DNA of 25,129 nucleotides from Piscirickettsiaceae bacterium. Its GTDB lineage: Bacteria; Pseudomonadota; Gammaproteobacteria; Nitrosococcales; Methylophagaceae. The DNA is taken from NCBI GenBank assembly GCA_018646825.1, contig JABGUA010000143.1:1-25129 (forward strand), given 5' to 3'. How positions within the stretch are numbered: the first letter of the stretch is position 1; every line of letters begins with the position of its first letter. A program made the translations under genes and the position numbers. Below are positions 1-6,973 of the stretch, piece by piece. The notes under the pieces were generated by a model. That model had not been told where the DNA came from. It ran no database searches and saw only the letters and a program-made list of their open reading frames with translations.

Positions 1-1242
1 GTAATGACTGGGCACTGGGAATTCACCTATCAAGACACTGAAATATTAAGCAATATCGAGGCCTTTAATGGTGAATTTATTGCCCACAATGTCAAAGTGA
101 ATGAGGATGCCTTGTTCGAAGGCTCACCAGCCTATGATGAAGACACAGGCAATGCATTTAAACCTTATACAATCAAGGCGATGGGCGATCATCGTGTTGC
201 CGTAATAGGACAAGCTTTTCCTTATACGCCGATTGCAAACCCAAGTCGCTTTATCCCTGACTGGACTTTTGGAATTCAAGCACAGGAACTGCAGGAGCTT
301 ATTAACGAGGTTAAAGAGTCTGAGCAACCAGATGCCGTTATTTTATTGTCCCATAATGGAATGGATGTTGACCTTAAATTGGCGGCAACTGTTTCTGGAC
401 TCGATGTGATCCTAGGTGGTCATACTCATGATGGTGTACCAAAACCTGTTCATGTCAAAAATGCAGCTGGCACGACTTTAGTTACGAATGCCGGTTCAAA
501 TGGTAAATTTGTCGGTGTACTTGATCTAGAATTAGGCAAAGGACGCGTAAAAGATTTTCGTTATACCTTACTGCCTGTCTTCTCTAACTACATTAAAGCT
601 GACCCAGAAATGGCTGCTTTCATTGACGATGTTCGCGCACCTTACGAAACTCAGCTCAATGAAACATTAGCCGTCACTGACGAGCTACTTTATCGCCGGG
701 GTAACTTCAACGGCACCTTTGATCAGGTTATTTGTGATGCATTACGTGAAGTGAATGGCGCAGACATTTCTTTATCTCCCGGCTTCCGTTGGGGCACAAC
801 CGTTATGCCAGGCCAAAATATTACATTTGAACACGTCATGGATCAGACCTGTATTACTTACCCTGAAACTTATACACGTGAGATGACAGGGACTGAAATT
901 AAAGCCATTCTTGAGGATGTCTGCGATAACCTATTCAATGTCGATCCGTTCTATCGGCAAGGTGGTGATATGGTTCGTGTCGGCGGTATGGACTACGTCT
1001 GCGACCCACTAGCAGGTTTTGGTAATCGTATTACGAATATGACTCTTGATAACGGTAAAGCCGTAGAAGCTAATAAACAGTATAGAGTTGCTGGATGGGC
1101 CACAGTTAACGCCCAAGCTGAAGGCGCGCCAATTTGGGATGTTGTGGCAGGTTACTTAAGAGACAAAAAGCAATTTTCTATCGAAAAGGTTAACACGCCA
1201 AAGTTGAAAAATATGGCGGGCAATAAAGGTATTATTGCTTAG
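1..1242 (+). CDS. soxB: SoxB thiosulfohydrolase, 3' part (5' end outside the window)
   Basis: The reading frame is open from base 1 and ends with TAG at 1240-1242, giving 413 residues. SoxB proteins are about 560-600 aa, so roughly the N-terminal quarter is missing; the ATG at 4 is internal. The protein belongs to the 5'-nucleotidase/calcineurin-like family: metal-binding SHNG lies at 349-360 and GGHTHDG at 415-435, followed by the nucleotidase C-terminal domain with a GGDMVRVGG stretch typical of SoxB. In the periplasmic Sox pathway SoxB hydrolytically releases sulfate from the SoxYZ-bound sulfur carrier and needs manganese. No other sox gene lies downstream; the next gene is 220 bp away behind its own promoter, so soxB is probably the last gene of its unit. 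An ordinary 5'-nucleotidase is the alternative, but the match to SoxB is good throughout. Confidence 0.88.
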   Translation, partial: VMTGHWEFTYQDTEILSNIEAFNGEFIAHNVKVNEDALFEGSPAYDEDTGNAFKPYTIKAMGDHRVAVIGQAFPYTPIANPSRFIPDWTFGIQAQELQELINEVKESEQPDAVILLSHNGMDVDLKLAATVSGLDVILGGHTHDGVPKPVHVKNAAGTTLVTNAGSNGKFVGVLDLELGKGRVKDFRYTLLPVFSNYIKADPEMAAFIDDVRAPYETQLNETLAVTDELLYRRGNFNGTFDQVICDALREVNGADISLSPGFRWGTTVMPGQNITFEHVMDQTCITYPETYTREMTGTEIKAILEDVCDNLFNVDPFYRQGGDMVRVGGMDYVCDPLAGFGNRITNMTLDNGKAVEANKQYRVAGWATVNAQAEGAPIWDVVAGYLRDKKQFSIEKVNTPKLKNMAGNKGIIA

Positions 1243-1290
1243 GCCTCTACCTTAAGCTCGACAAAGCATTATTTTATTTCGACCAAATGG

Positions 1291-1345
1291 TTGACAATAA
1301 GCCGGTTCCCGTATTATCTTTAATTATACCAACTAGTTGGTATAA
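1291..1345 (+). promoter_or_regulatory. Promoter-like sequence with a 22-bp perfect palindromic operator upstream of osmC
   Basis: A TTGACA hexamer (1291-1296) is followed 15 bp later by TATTAT (1312-1317), a slightly short but plausible sigma-70 promoter. A perfect 22-bp palindrome, with half-site TTATACCAACT, spans 1324-1345 and would cover the transcription start. Its length and position suit a repressor dimer, for instance of the TetR family; that family assignment is inferred. No regulator gene lies beside it in the window. Confidence 0.6.
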
Positions 1346-1356
1346 GTTAGAGGTAT

Positions 1357-1390
1357 GACTTTTTCCATGGATTAGCGCTAAGAAAAAGTC
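1357..1390 (+). repeat. Inverted repeat in the osmC 5' leader
   Basis: GACTTTTTC (1357-1365) and GAAAAAGTC (1382-1390) are perfect 9-base complements around a 16-nt loop that itself contains TTAGCGCTAA, a 10-bp palindrome. It lies inside the predicted transcript, about 70 nt before the osmC start. It could be an RNA hairpin or a second protein-binding site. It is not followed by a T tract, so it is not a classical terminator. Confidence 0.5.
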
Positions 1391-1462
1391 CTTATCACAC
1401 TTATAGATAGCCGCATTACCACAACGGCTAATAATAATGACAGATACTACGAGGATAACGCC

Positions 1463-2008
1463 ATGTCACAAGAAAATGTAAAAGATGCAATGATGAAAAT
1501 CATCACCGGCATTCAAGAAAACCCAAGCTCATCTAAAGTCTTTTTTCGTGCTGAAACACAGTGGGAAGAAGATGTTCGCTGCTCAGCCAAAGTCCGTGAT
1601 TTTCCACCAATGGTCATTGATGAACCTCCTGTCCTGGGTGGGCAAGATGCCGGGCATAACCCTGTCGAGCTAGTTTTAGTAGCTTTAGGCACTTGCCAAG
1701 AAATCATGTACTCCGCTTATGCCTCTGTTATGGGCGTCTCTATTGATACCGTTAAAGTTAACGTTAAAGGTAATCTCGATCTTAAAGGTATGTTTGGTCT
1801 TGATGAAACAGTACCGGCTGGATTTAATGATGTAAACTTCCAAACTACGATTGAGAGCAGCGCTGATGACGATGCTTTACTTAAATTAGTAGAGGCCGCG
1901 GAAAGTAACTGCCCTGTTTTAGATATGTTAACGAGACAAGTACCTGTCAGTGGTACCGTAACTATTAATGGCCGAGATATGAATAGTTTAGTCAAAAAGA
2001 GTGCTTAG
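1463..2008 (+). CDS. OsmC/Ohr-family peroxiredoxin-like protein
   Basis: A 181-aa protein with the two reactive cysteines of the OsmC/Ohr family: Cys78 in LGTCQE at the start of the long central helix, and Cys150 in ESNCPVLDML. OsmC/Ohr proteins reduce organic hydroperoxides through this thiol pair, usually in the cytoplasm. At 181 aa it is longer than classical OsmC or Ohr (about 140 aa), with an N-terminal extension of about 30 residues, so it fits the broader OsmC-like group better than true Ohr. GAGG at about 1451 precedes the ATG at a usual distance. The gene appears monocistronic: a palindrome-containing promoter lies upstream and a possible terminator downstream. Next to sulfur and methanethiol genes it may deal with thiol or peroxide stress; that role is inferred, and the substrate is unknown. 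Confidence 0.85.
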   Translation: MSQENVKDAMMKIITGIQENPSSSKVFFRAETQWEEDVRCSAKVRDFPPMVIDEPPVLGGQDAGHNPVELVLVALGTCQEIMYSAYASVMGVSIDTVKVNVKGNLDLKGMFGLDETVPAGFNDVNFQTTIESSADDDALLKLVEAAESNCPVLDMLTRQVPVSGTVTINGRDMNSLVKKSA

Positions 2009-2027
2009 ATAGCACTTGAGTTAAAAT

Positions 2028-2064
2028 ACTGAGGGGGCCCAATAAACGCTCCCTCGGTGTTATT
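2028..2064 (+). terminator. Possible terminator after osmC
   Basis: ACTGAGGG (2028-2035) pairs with CCCTCGGT (2051-2058), one G-T pair included, leaving a 15-nt loop. The following bases, GTTATTT, are only moderately T-rich. It sits 20 bp after the osmC stop. The weak tail and large loop keep confidence low. Confidence 0.4.
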
Positions 2065-2130
2065 TCCAGCCTTTACCAAACAGCCTAAGCATGTAACTAT
2101 ATTACTCATTGATCCAATAACCGGCATTCA

Positions 2131-3057
2131 ATGGGCTTTCTGATGATTTCCATCAAACATTCTCTTCTTTCCCTCGCAGTTTTATTCTTACTTTTTATAA
2201 ACCCCGCTCACGCGACTTATATGGAAGTGACTTTACTCGGAACCGGCACACCTCGGCCCAGTATTGAGCGCTTTGGCCCAGCAACTCTTGTTGAAGTTAG
2301 AGGCCGCTATTTTCTATTCGATAGCGGGCGAGGTGCAACCATACGCTTAGCACAGGCAGGTGTTAACTTAGCTCAAATAGAGCATGTTTTTTTAACTCAC
2401 CTACATTCCGACCATATCTCCGGCTTAAGTGATTTATGGTTAACAAGCTGGATATGGCAACGACCGGAAAAGATTAAATTGACCGGCCCTACTGGTACAG
2501 AAAAACTAGCAGAGCATCTCGGCAGAGCCCACCAAGCTGATTTCAACTACCGAACTAAAAATACGCAACTCAGCAAAGATACTTTCAGCATCTTGAGCCA
2601 AGATATTGAATCTGAAGGTGTGGTCTACGAGCAAGATGGCATCACTATTACCGCTTTTCTGGTTAATCATTATCCCGTAGAGCCGGCTTATGGCTATCGG
2701 ATTCAAAGCGGTGAGACCGTTATCGTTATTTCAGGTGATACGACGTATTCTGAAAACCTGATAAGACACGCCAAAGATGTCGACTTACTCATCCATGAAA
2801 TTGCTGCTGCCGATTCAAAACTGTTAAGTCAGAATCCACGCCTCCAAAAAGTGCTGTCTTACCATACAACCCCTCGACAAGCAGGCCAGCTATTTAACAT
2901 TGTTAAACCTAAAGCGGCCGTTTTCAACCATGTTTTATTGTTTGATATCGATGAGGAGCAAGTTTTAGAAACAACACGTTCCTTGTTCGATGGTCACCTG
3001 CGCATGGGCCACGACCTCATGAAAATAGGCGTTGGCGACACGGTTACATTTTACTAA
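2131..3057 (+). CDS. Exported metallo-beta-lactamase-fold hydrolase (RNase Z/arylsulfatase-like)
   Basis: A 308-aa protein with a signal peptide (basic start, hydrophobic run from about residue 10, cleavage probably after PAHA near residue 28). The mature part starts with the LLGTGTPRP strand, carries the metal-binding motif HLHSDH at 90-95, then ISGDTTY (about residues 200-206) and a late histidine in FNHVLL. This order is typical of RNase Z/AtsA-type arylsulfatase members of the superfamily. A secreted location argues against a tRNA-processing RNase Z. It lacks the look of ETHE1-type persulfide dioxygenases. The start is uncertain: ATG at 2131 and ATG at 2143 are both usable, neither with a clear ribosome-binding site. 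It lies between osmC and mtoX; the substrate is unknown, and a sulfur ester or lactone would fit the setting. Confidence 0.75.
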   Translation: MGFLMISIKHSLLSLAVLFLLFINPAHATYMEVTLLGTGTPRPSIERFGPATLVEVRGRYFLFDSGRGATIRLAQAGVNLAQIEHVFLTHLHSDHISGLSDLWLTSWIWQRPEKIKLTGPTGTEKLAEHLGRAHQADFNYRTKNTQLSKDTFSILSQDIESEGVVYEQDGITITAFLVNHYPVEPAYGYRIQSGETVIVISGDTTYSENLIRHAKDVDLLIHEIAAADSKLLSQNPRLQKVLSYHTTPRQAGQLFNIVKPKAAVFNHVLLFDIDEEQVLETTRSLFDGHLRMGHDLMKIGVGDTVTFY

Positions 3058-3519
3058 ATTAATTTTAAATCAACCATTTAGTCTGTTTAAATAAAATCTT
3101 GCCTGCTTTTTGAAACATAATCGATCTGATTGAGTCAGAATATCAATACAATAAAACTCAGTAAAACAAGGATAATTTGTGGCATTTCACATAGCATGAC
3201 TTATTCGATATAAAACACAAAACCAAGCCACAATTATGTCTGTAAACACTGGTTTTTGTTATATTTATTGGTTATATCCATGATTTTAAAAAAGGGTCCC
3301 GACTAGTATTAATACTAGGCTCTATTTCAATATCATTGATGTATCATCCGTGTAGGTATCTATTAATATAGGTATGTAAGACTATGATGCCTGCATGAAG
3401 GCGCATCAATTATAAGCTAAGAACATTTTGAACTTTGAGTCACTTTATAGCATTGGCAAAGTAAAATAGCCTCATGTTATTACCCCGACCAAGCAGTATA
3501 AATTAAGTTTTTAGTTTAG
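3058..3519. other. 462-bp non-coding region upstream of mtoX
   Basis: An AT-rich stretch with no convincing gene on either strand. It holds a 16-bp palindrome at 3303-3318, a TAGGTAT direct repeat (3353-3359 and 3369-3375, period 16), and a small hairpin at 3386-3407. A weak promoter candidate, TTGGCA at 3453-3458 with TGTTAT at 3475-3480, lies about 70-90 bp before the mtoX start. The unusual length and the concentration of symmetric sites suggest a regulatory region for the methanethiol oxidase operon. Confidence 0.5.
3303..3318. promoter_or_regulatory. 16-bp perfect palindrome, candidate operator of the mtoX operon
   Basis: CTAGTATTAATACTAG is a perfect palindrome about 230 bp before the mtoX start codon. 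The core TATTAATA recurs at 3361-3368, flanked there by the TAGGTAT direct repeat. The arrangement resembles a binding region for a dimeric activator or repressor. No regulator family can be named from the sequence. Confidence 0.45.
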
Positions 3520-3536
3520 ATGCGAATCGTAAATTT

Positions 3537-3549
3537 AGGAGATGATATG
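3537..3549 (+). promoter_or_regulatory. Ribosome-binding site fixing the mtoX start
   Basis: AGGAG at 3537-3541 stands 5 nt before the ATG at 3547. An in-frame ATG at 3520 lies upstream of this site and would add nine non-hydrophobic residues before the signal peptide, so 3547 is the better start. Confidence 0.8.
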
Positions 3550-4917
3550 AATATCAAGAAATTTATTAGCAAACCGCTAGCAGTATTAGCACCATTCGTG
3601 GCTGCCTCTGTGTTAGCTACAAACCCAGTTATGGCTGACGAAACATGTATGTCACCGTACATGGTTAAAATCGTTGGTCAAGAAGATTTTGTTTATGTTT
3701 GGACTTTAGGTGTTGAAGGCCTAGGCGACGGACAAGATAAAATGGTTACAGTTGACGTTAACCCAAAATCAGAACATTACGGTAAAGTTATCCACTCTGA
3801 ATCAGTTGGTGGACGTAACGAAGCCCATCACTCTGGCTTCACAGATGATCGTAAATTCTTATGGGCTGGTGGTCTAGATTCAAATAAGATTTTTATCTTT
3901 GACGTACACACCGATCCTGCTAAAGCTACTTTAGTACAAACTATCGATGATTTCGTTAGCAAATCTGGTGGTGTTGTTGGTCCTCATACAACTTACGCTC
4001 TTCCAGGTCGTATGATTGTTACTGGTTTATCAAACAACCAAGATCACGGTGGTCGTACTGCTCTAGTTGAGTACACTAACAGTGGTGAATACATTGACAC
4101 TTACTGGATGCCTACTGATGATAACCTTCAAGGTGCTCATAAAGGTGGTCAATTTGCAGATGGTTACGGTTATGACGTACGTGCCTTACCTTCTAAAAAC
4201 GTAATGTTGACTTCATCATTCACTGGTTGGTCTAACTACATGATGGACTTCGGTGCCATGTTAGGTGATGCAGAAGCGATGAAACGTTTCGGTAACACTA
4301 TGGTTATCTGGGATCTTCATACTCGTAAGCCAAAACAAGTTTTAGACGTACCAGGTGCTCCACTTGAAGTACGTTGTGCTTGGAAACCAGGTAATGATTA
4401 CTGTTTCTCTACAACAGCATTGACTTCTCAAATCGTTTTATTAGAAGAAGAAAATGATGTTTGGAAAGCAACTAACGTTGCTGATATCGGTGTTCCTGCT
4501 GATATCCCATTACCTGTTGATATCTCTATCCAAAGTGATGACGCTCTTTTATGGGTTAACACTTTCTTAGATGGTAAAACACGTGCATTTGATATCACTG
4601 ATCCACATAACCCTAAACAAGTTTATGAGAAACAAATTGGTAATCAAGTGAACATGGTTTCATCAAGCTGGGATGGTAAACGTTTGTACTACACCACTTC
4701 TTTACTAGGTAACTGGGATAAGAAAGCTGGAGATAACGATCAGTTCATCAAACTTTACCACTGGGATGGTAAAGAAATGACTGAACAGTTCACTATCGAC
4801 TTCCATGCTGAGAAGCTTGGTCGTGCTCACCAAATGCGTTTTGGCGCTTACTCTCTTTACGGCAAAACTGCTAAAGTTGAGCAAGCTAAAAACCCAATCG
4901 TAGCAATGAGTAAGTAG
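3547..4917 (+). CDS. mtoX: Methanethiol oxidase (SBP56/selenium-binding protein family), periplasmic
   Basis: A 456-aa precursor with a clear signal peptide (lysines near residues 4-5, hydrophobic core, cleavage after PVMA at residue 30), then a beta-propeller-type SBP56 domain beginning DETCMSPYM. Family-typical stretches are NEAHHSGFTDD, GPHTTYALP and GRAHQMRFG; the histidines are candidate metal ligands. SBP56 proteins of methylotrophs are copper-dependent methanethiol oxidases converting methanethiol and oxygen to formaldehyde, sulfide and hydrogen peroxide. The export signal, the MauG-like cytochrome and the TlpA-like gene directly downstream support this role over that of the eukaryotic selenium-binding protein. 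Arginine is encoded almost only by CGT and glycine mostly by GGT, unlike neighbouring genes, which suggests very high expression. It is the first gene of a likely operon, with 22 bp to the next gene. Confidence 0.9.
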   Translation: MNIKKFISKPLAVLAPFVAASVLATNPVMADETCMSPYMVKIVGQEDFVYVWTLGVEGLGDGQDKMVTVDVNPKSEHYGKVIHSESVGGRNEAHHSGFTDDRKFLWAGGLDSNKIFIFDVHTDPAKATLVQTIDDFVSKSGGVVGPHTTYALPGRMIVTGLSNNQDHGGRTALVEYTNSGEYIDTYWMPTDDNLQGAHKGGQFADGYGYDVRALPSKNVMLTSSFTGWSNYMMDFGAMLGDAEAMKRFGNTMVIWDLHTRKPKQVLDVPGAPLEVRCAWKPGNDYCFSTTALTSQIVLLEEENDVWKATNVADIGVPADIPLPVDISIQSDDALLWVNTFLDGKTRAFDITDPHNPKQVYEKQIGNQVNMVSSSWDGKRLYYTTSLLGNWDKKAGDNDQFIKLYHWDGKEMTEQFTIDFHAEKLGRAHQMRFGAYSLYGKTAKVEQAKNPIVAMSK

Positions 4918-4939
4918 TAATCAACGTAGAAAAGTAAAA

Positions 4940-6337
4940 ATGAAATATTCTGTTATAAAAATTGGCCTATTATTGTCACTCTGTTTCTATAGTAGTCACG
5001 CGTTATCGGAAGATAATGTTGCACAAAAGAAAGAACGTGATTTTTATAATGAAGAACATTTTACTATTGAGGCACCAGAGGTAGGAGAGTCATCTCCTGC
5101 CTCTGGCAATGCCAACATCATTAATGGCGTTCGTATTGGCGCTGGCGATGATAAGACAGGGTATGAAACAACGGGTTACAGAACAAACTCTGTTGCCATA
5201 ACAGCACGTCAAGGAAAGAAGGCTGACTTAATGCGTGTGGTTGAAAACCCACCTCTTGGTCTGCCAAAAATTCCTCAACCAGTCACCAATCCTCTGACTG
5301 AAGAAAAAATTGATCTGGGTAGAAAATTATTTTTTGACCGTCGTTTATCTCTTAACGACACTTTCTCATGTGCGATGTGCCATATTCCTGAACAAGGTTT
5401 CACAAGTCATGAGTTAGAAAAAGCGGTAGGCCTAGAAGGTCGCTCAAACCGCCGTAACGCGCCTACCATCTATAATGTCGCCTACTTAGACCGACTTTTC
5501 CATGATGGCCGCGAAACAACACTAGAAAACCAGATTTGGGGGCCATTACTAGAAAAAAATGAAATGGCCATGACCTCATTTGGCCATGTCTTACAAAAAC
5601 TCAGCACGCTCAAAGATTACGAAGGTCTATTTGAAGCTGCTTTTGATGGCCGAGGCGCCGATATTCTTACTCTCGGTAAAGCTATCGCGAGTTACCAACG
5701 TGTATTAGTTTCAGGTAACTCCTCCTTTGATCGGTGGTATTTTGGCAACGAAAAGAATGCAATCAACGATCAAGCAATACGCGGTTTCAATATTTTCAAA
5801 GGCAAAGGACAATGTATCACTTGTCATGTTATGGGTGAAAAAACAGCCCTTTTTACTGACAGTATGATGCATAACACAGGACTGGGCTTTAAGCGTTCTA
5901 TGGTTGAAGAACCTGATAAGGAACGCATGTTGATTGCCCCAGGAACTTATGCCTATGTACTAAAATCTAAAAAGAAATTAGTAGGTCATCCCCCTATGGC
6001 TGATGTTGGTTTTTATGAGGTTACGCAGGACCCCGATGACCGATGGAAATATCGCACCCCATCATTACGCAATGTTGCAATAACAGCTCCCTATATGCAT
6101 GACGGTTCAATCCATAATTTAGCTGACGTTATTGCGACTTACAATGAGGGAGGCGTCCTCAAGAATGAAAAAGGCTTCCCTAATGTCACACAATCGCCTC
6201 TAATACAGCCTCTCGGCTTAACAGAGGGTGAAATTGACGACTTAGTTGCTTTTCTTAATACGCTGACAGGTGACAATATTGGTGAAGTGATTTCAGATGC
6301 TTTTGCAACGCCAGTAGGCGACACTACAAATGAATAA
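4940..6337 (+). CDS. Periplasmic di-heme cytochrome c peroxidase / MauG-family protein
   Basis: A 465-aa protein with a signal peptide (residues 1 to about 23) and two c-type haem sites, CAMCH at 144-148 and CITCH at 292-296. The RKLFFDRRLS run before the first haem and the RTPSLRNV...APYMHDGS region near the C-terminus are hallmarks of bacterial di-haem cytochrome c peroxidases and MauG. About 90 residues between the signal peptide and the peroxidase core have no counterpart I recognise. It starts 22 bp after mtoX and overlaps the region of the next gene. MauG relatives are known next to mtoX in other methanethiol oxidisers. It may remove the peroxide made by MtoX or carry out a peroxide-driven maturation of it; sequence alone does not decide. 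The ribosome-binding site is weak and A-rich. Confidence 0.85.
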   Translation: MKYSVIKIGLLLSLCFYSSHALSEDNVAQKKERDFYNEEHFTIEAPEVGESSPASGNANIINGVRIGAGDDKTGYETTGYRTNSVAITARQGKKADLMRVVENPPLGLPKIPQPVTNPLTEEKIDLGRKLFFDRRLSLNDTFSCAMCHIPEQGFTSHELEKAVGLEGRSNRRNAPTIYNVAYLDRLFHDGRETTLENQIWGPLLEKNEMAMTSFGHVLQKLSTLKDYEGLFEAAFDGRGADILTLGKAIASYQRVLVSGNSSFDRWYFGNEKNAINDQAIRGFNIFKGKGQCITCHVMGEKTALFTDSMMHNTGLGFKRSMVEEPDKERMLIAPGTYAYVLKSKKKLVGHPPMADVGFYEVTQDPDDRWKYRTPSLRNVAITAPYMHDGSIHNLADVIATYNEGGVLKNEKGFPNVTQSPLIQPLGLTEGEIDDLVAFLNTLTGDNIGEVISDAFATPVGDTTNE

Positions 6338-6356
6338 TAATATGAAGGGTTTTACA

Positions 6357-6860
6357 ATGCGTGCTGTTGCTTTTTTCTGCTTGGCTTTATTTGCTTCGAT
6401 CAGTTTTGCCAGTGAAAAAGCACTTATGACAGCGATGCCTGGCGTGCGAACGGCTCCTCCTATCGAATTACCTGATAGTAATGGCCAACCTTTCAGCATG
6501 CAAGAATATGAAGGTAAATATATCCTCGTTAACTTCTGGGCCCACTGGTGTGGTCCATGTGTGAAAGAATTTCCAGCGATGCAAGCACTTTACGAAGCTT
6601 TAAATGAGGACGGCTTTGAAATTATTGCTATTCATGCTGGACCACCGCAAGGTCGTGTTAGACCTTTCCTTAAAAAGCACAATATCACCTTTAAAATTGT
6701 TTTAGATGCTGACATGTCAGTTGAAGGCTGGGATGTCCGAGCTTTGCCAATGAGCTACCTCATTAGCCCTGAAGGAAAACTTGTCTATAAAGCGCTCGGC
6801 CCAAGAGAATGGGAAATCGATAAAATGCGCGCCCTAATGACTGAAAAAGCCGAAAAATAA
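6357..6860 (+). CDS. TlpA-like periplasmic thioredoxin-fold protein
   Basis: A 167-aa protein from the ATG at 6357, chosen because AAGGG at 6345-6349 is well spaced to it and a signal peptide (MRAVAFFCL... to SFA, residue about 18) follows at once. An in-frame ATG at 6330, inside the end of the previous gene, is less likely. The thioredoxin active site WCGPC has its cysteines at about 65 and 68, after VNFWAH; ALPMSYL carries the usual cis-proline. TlpA/ResA proteins reduce disulfides in the periplasm, often for cytochrome c or copper-site assembly. As the third gene of the mtoX operon it may serve haem attachment in the cytochrome or copper/thiol chemistry of MtoX. It is not a Sco-type chaperone, which would show CxxxC. 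Confidence 0.82.
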   Translation: MRAVAFFCLALFASISFASEKALMTAMPGVRTAPPIELPDSNGQPFSMQEYEGKYILVNFWAHWCGPCVKEFPAMQALYEALNEDGFEIIAIHAGPPQGRVRPFLKKHNITFKIVLDADMSVEGWDVRALPMSYLISPEGKLVYKALGPREWEIDKMRALMTEKAEK

Positions 6861-6973
6861 TCCCCGCTACTTAGGTTCGACAGTTCGGCTTACGCTTTTA
6901 GCAGGATTATAATCAAGCTATTACATTGAACCATGTCGCTGCTTCAACAGCACCACTAGTGAGAATATGAATT

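Noticed and set aside
2131..3057. The metallo-beta-lactamase-fold protein as an ETHE1-type persulfide dioxygenase or SoxH
   Set aside because: The LLGTGTPRP start, HLHSDH and ISGDTTY motifs fit the RNase Z/arylsulfatase group better.
3121..3138. FNR-like box in the mtoX leader (TTGAG...ATCAA)
   Set aside because: The half-sites are 7 bp apart instead of 4, so FNR would not be expected to bind.
3520..3546. Upstream in-frame ATG as the mtoX start
   Set aside because: It precedes the AGGAG site and would place nine polar residues before the signal peptide; the ATG at 3547 has ideal spacing.
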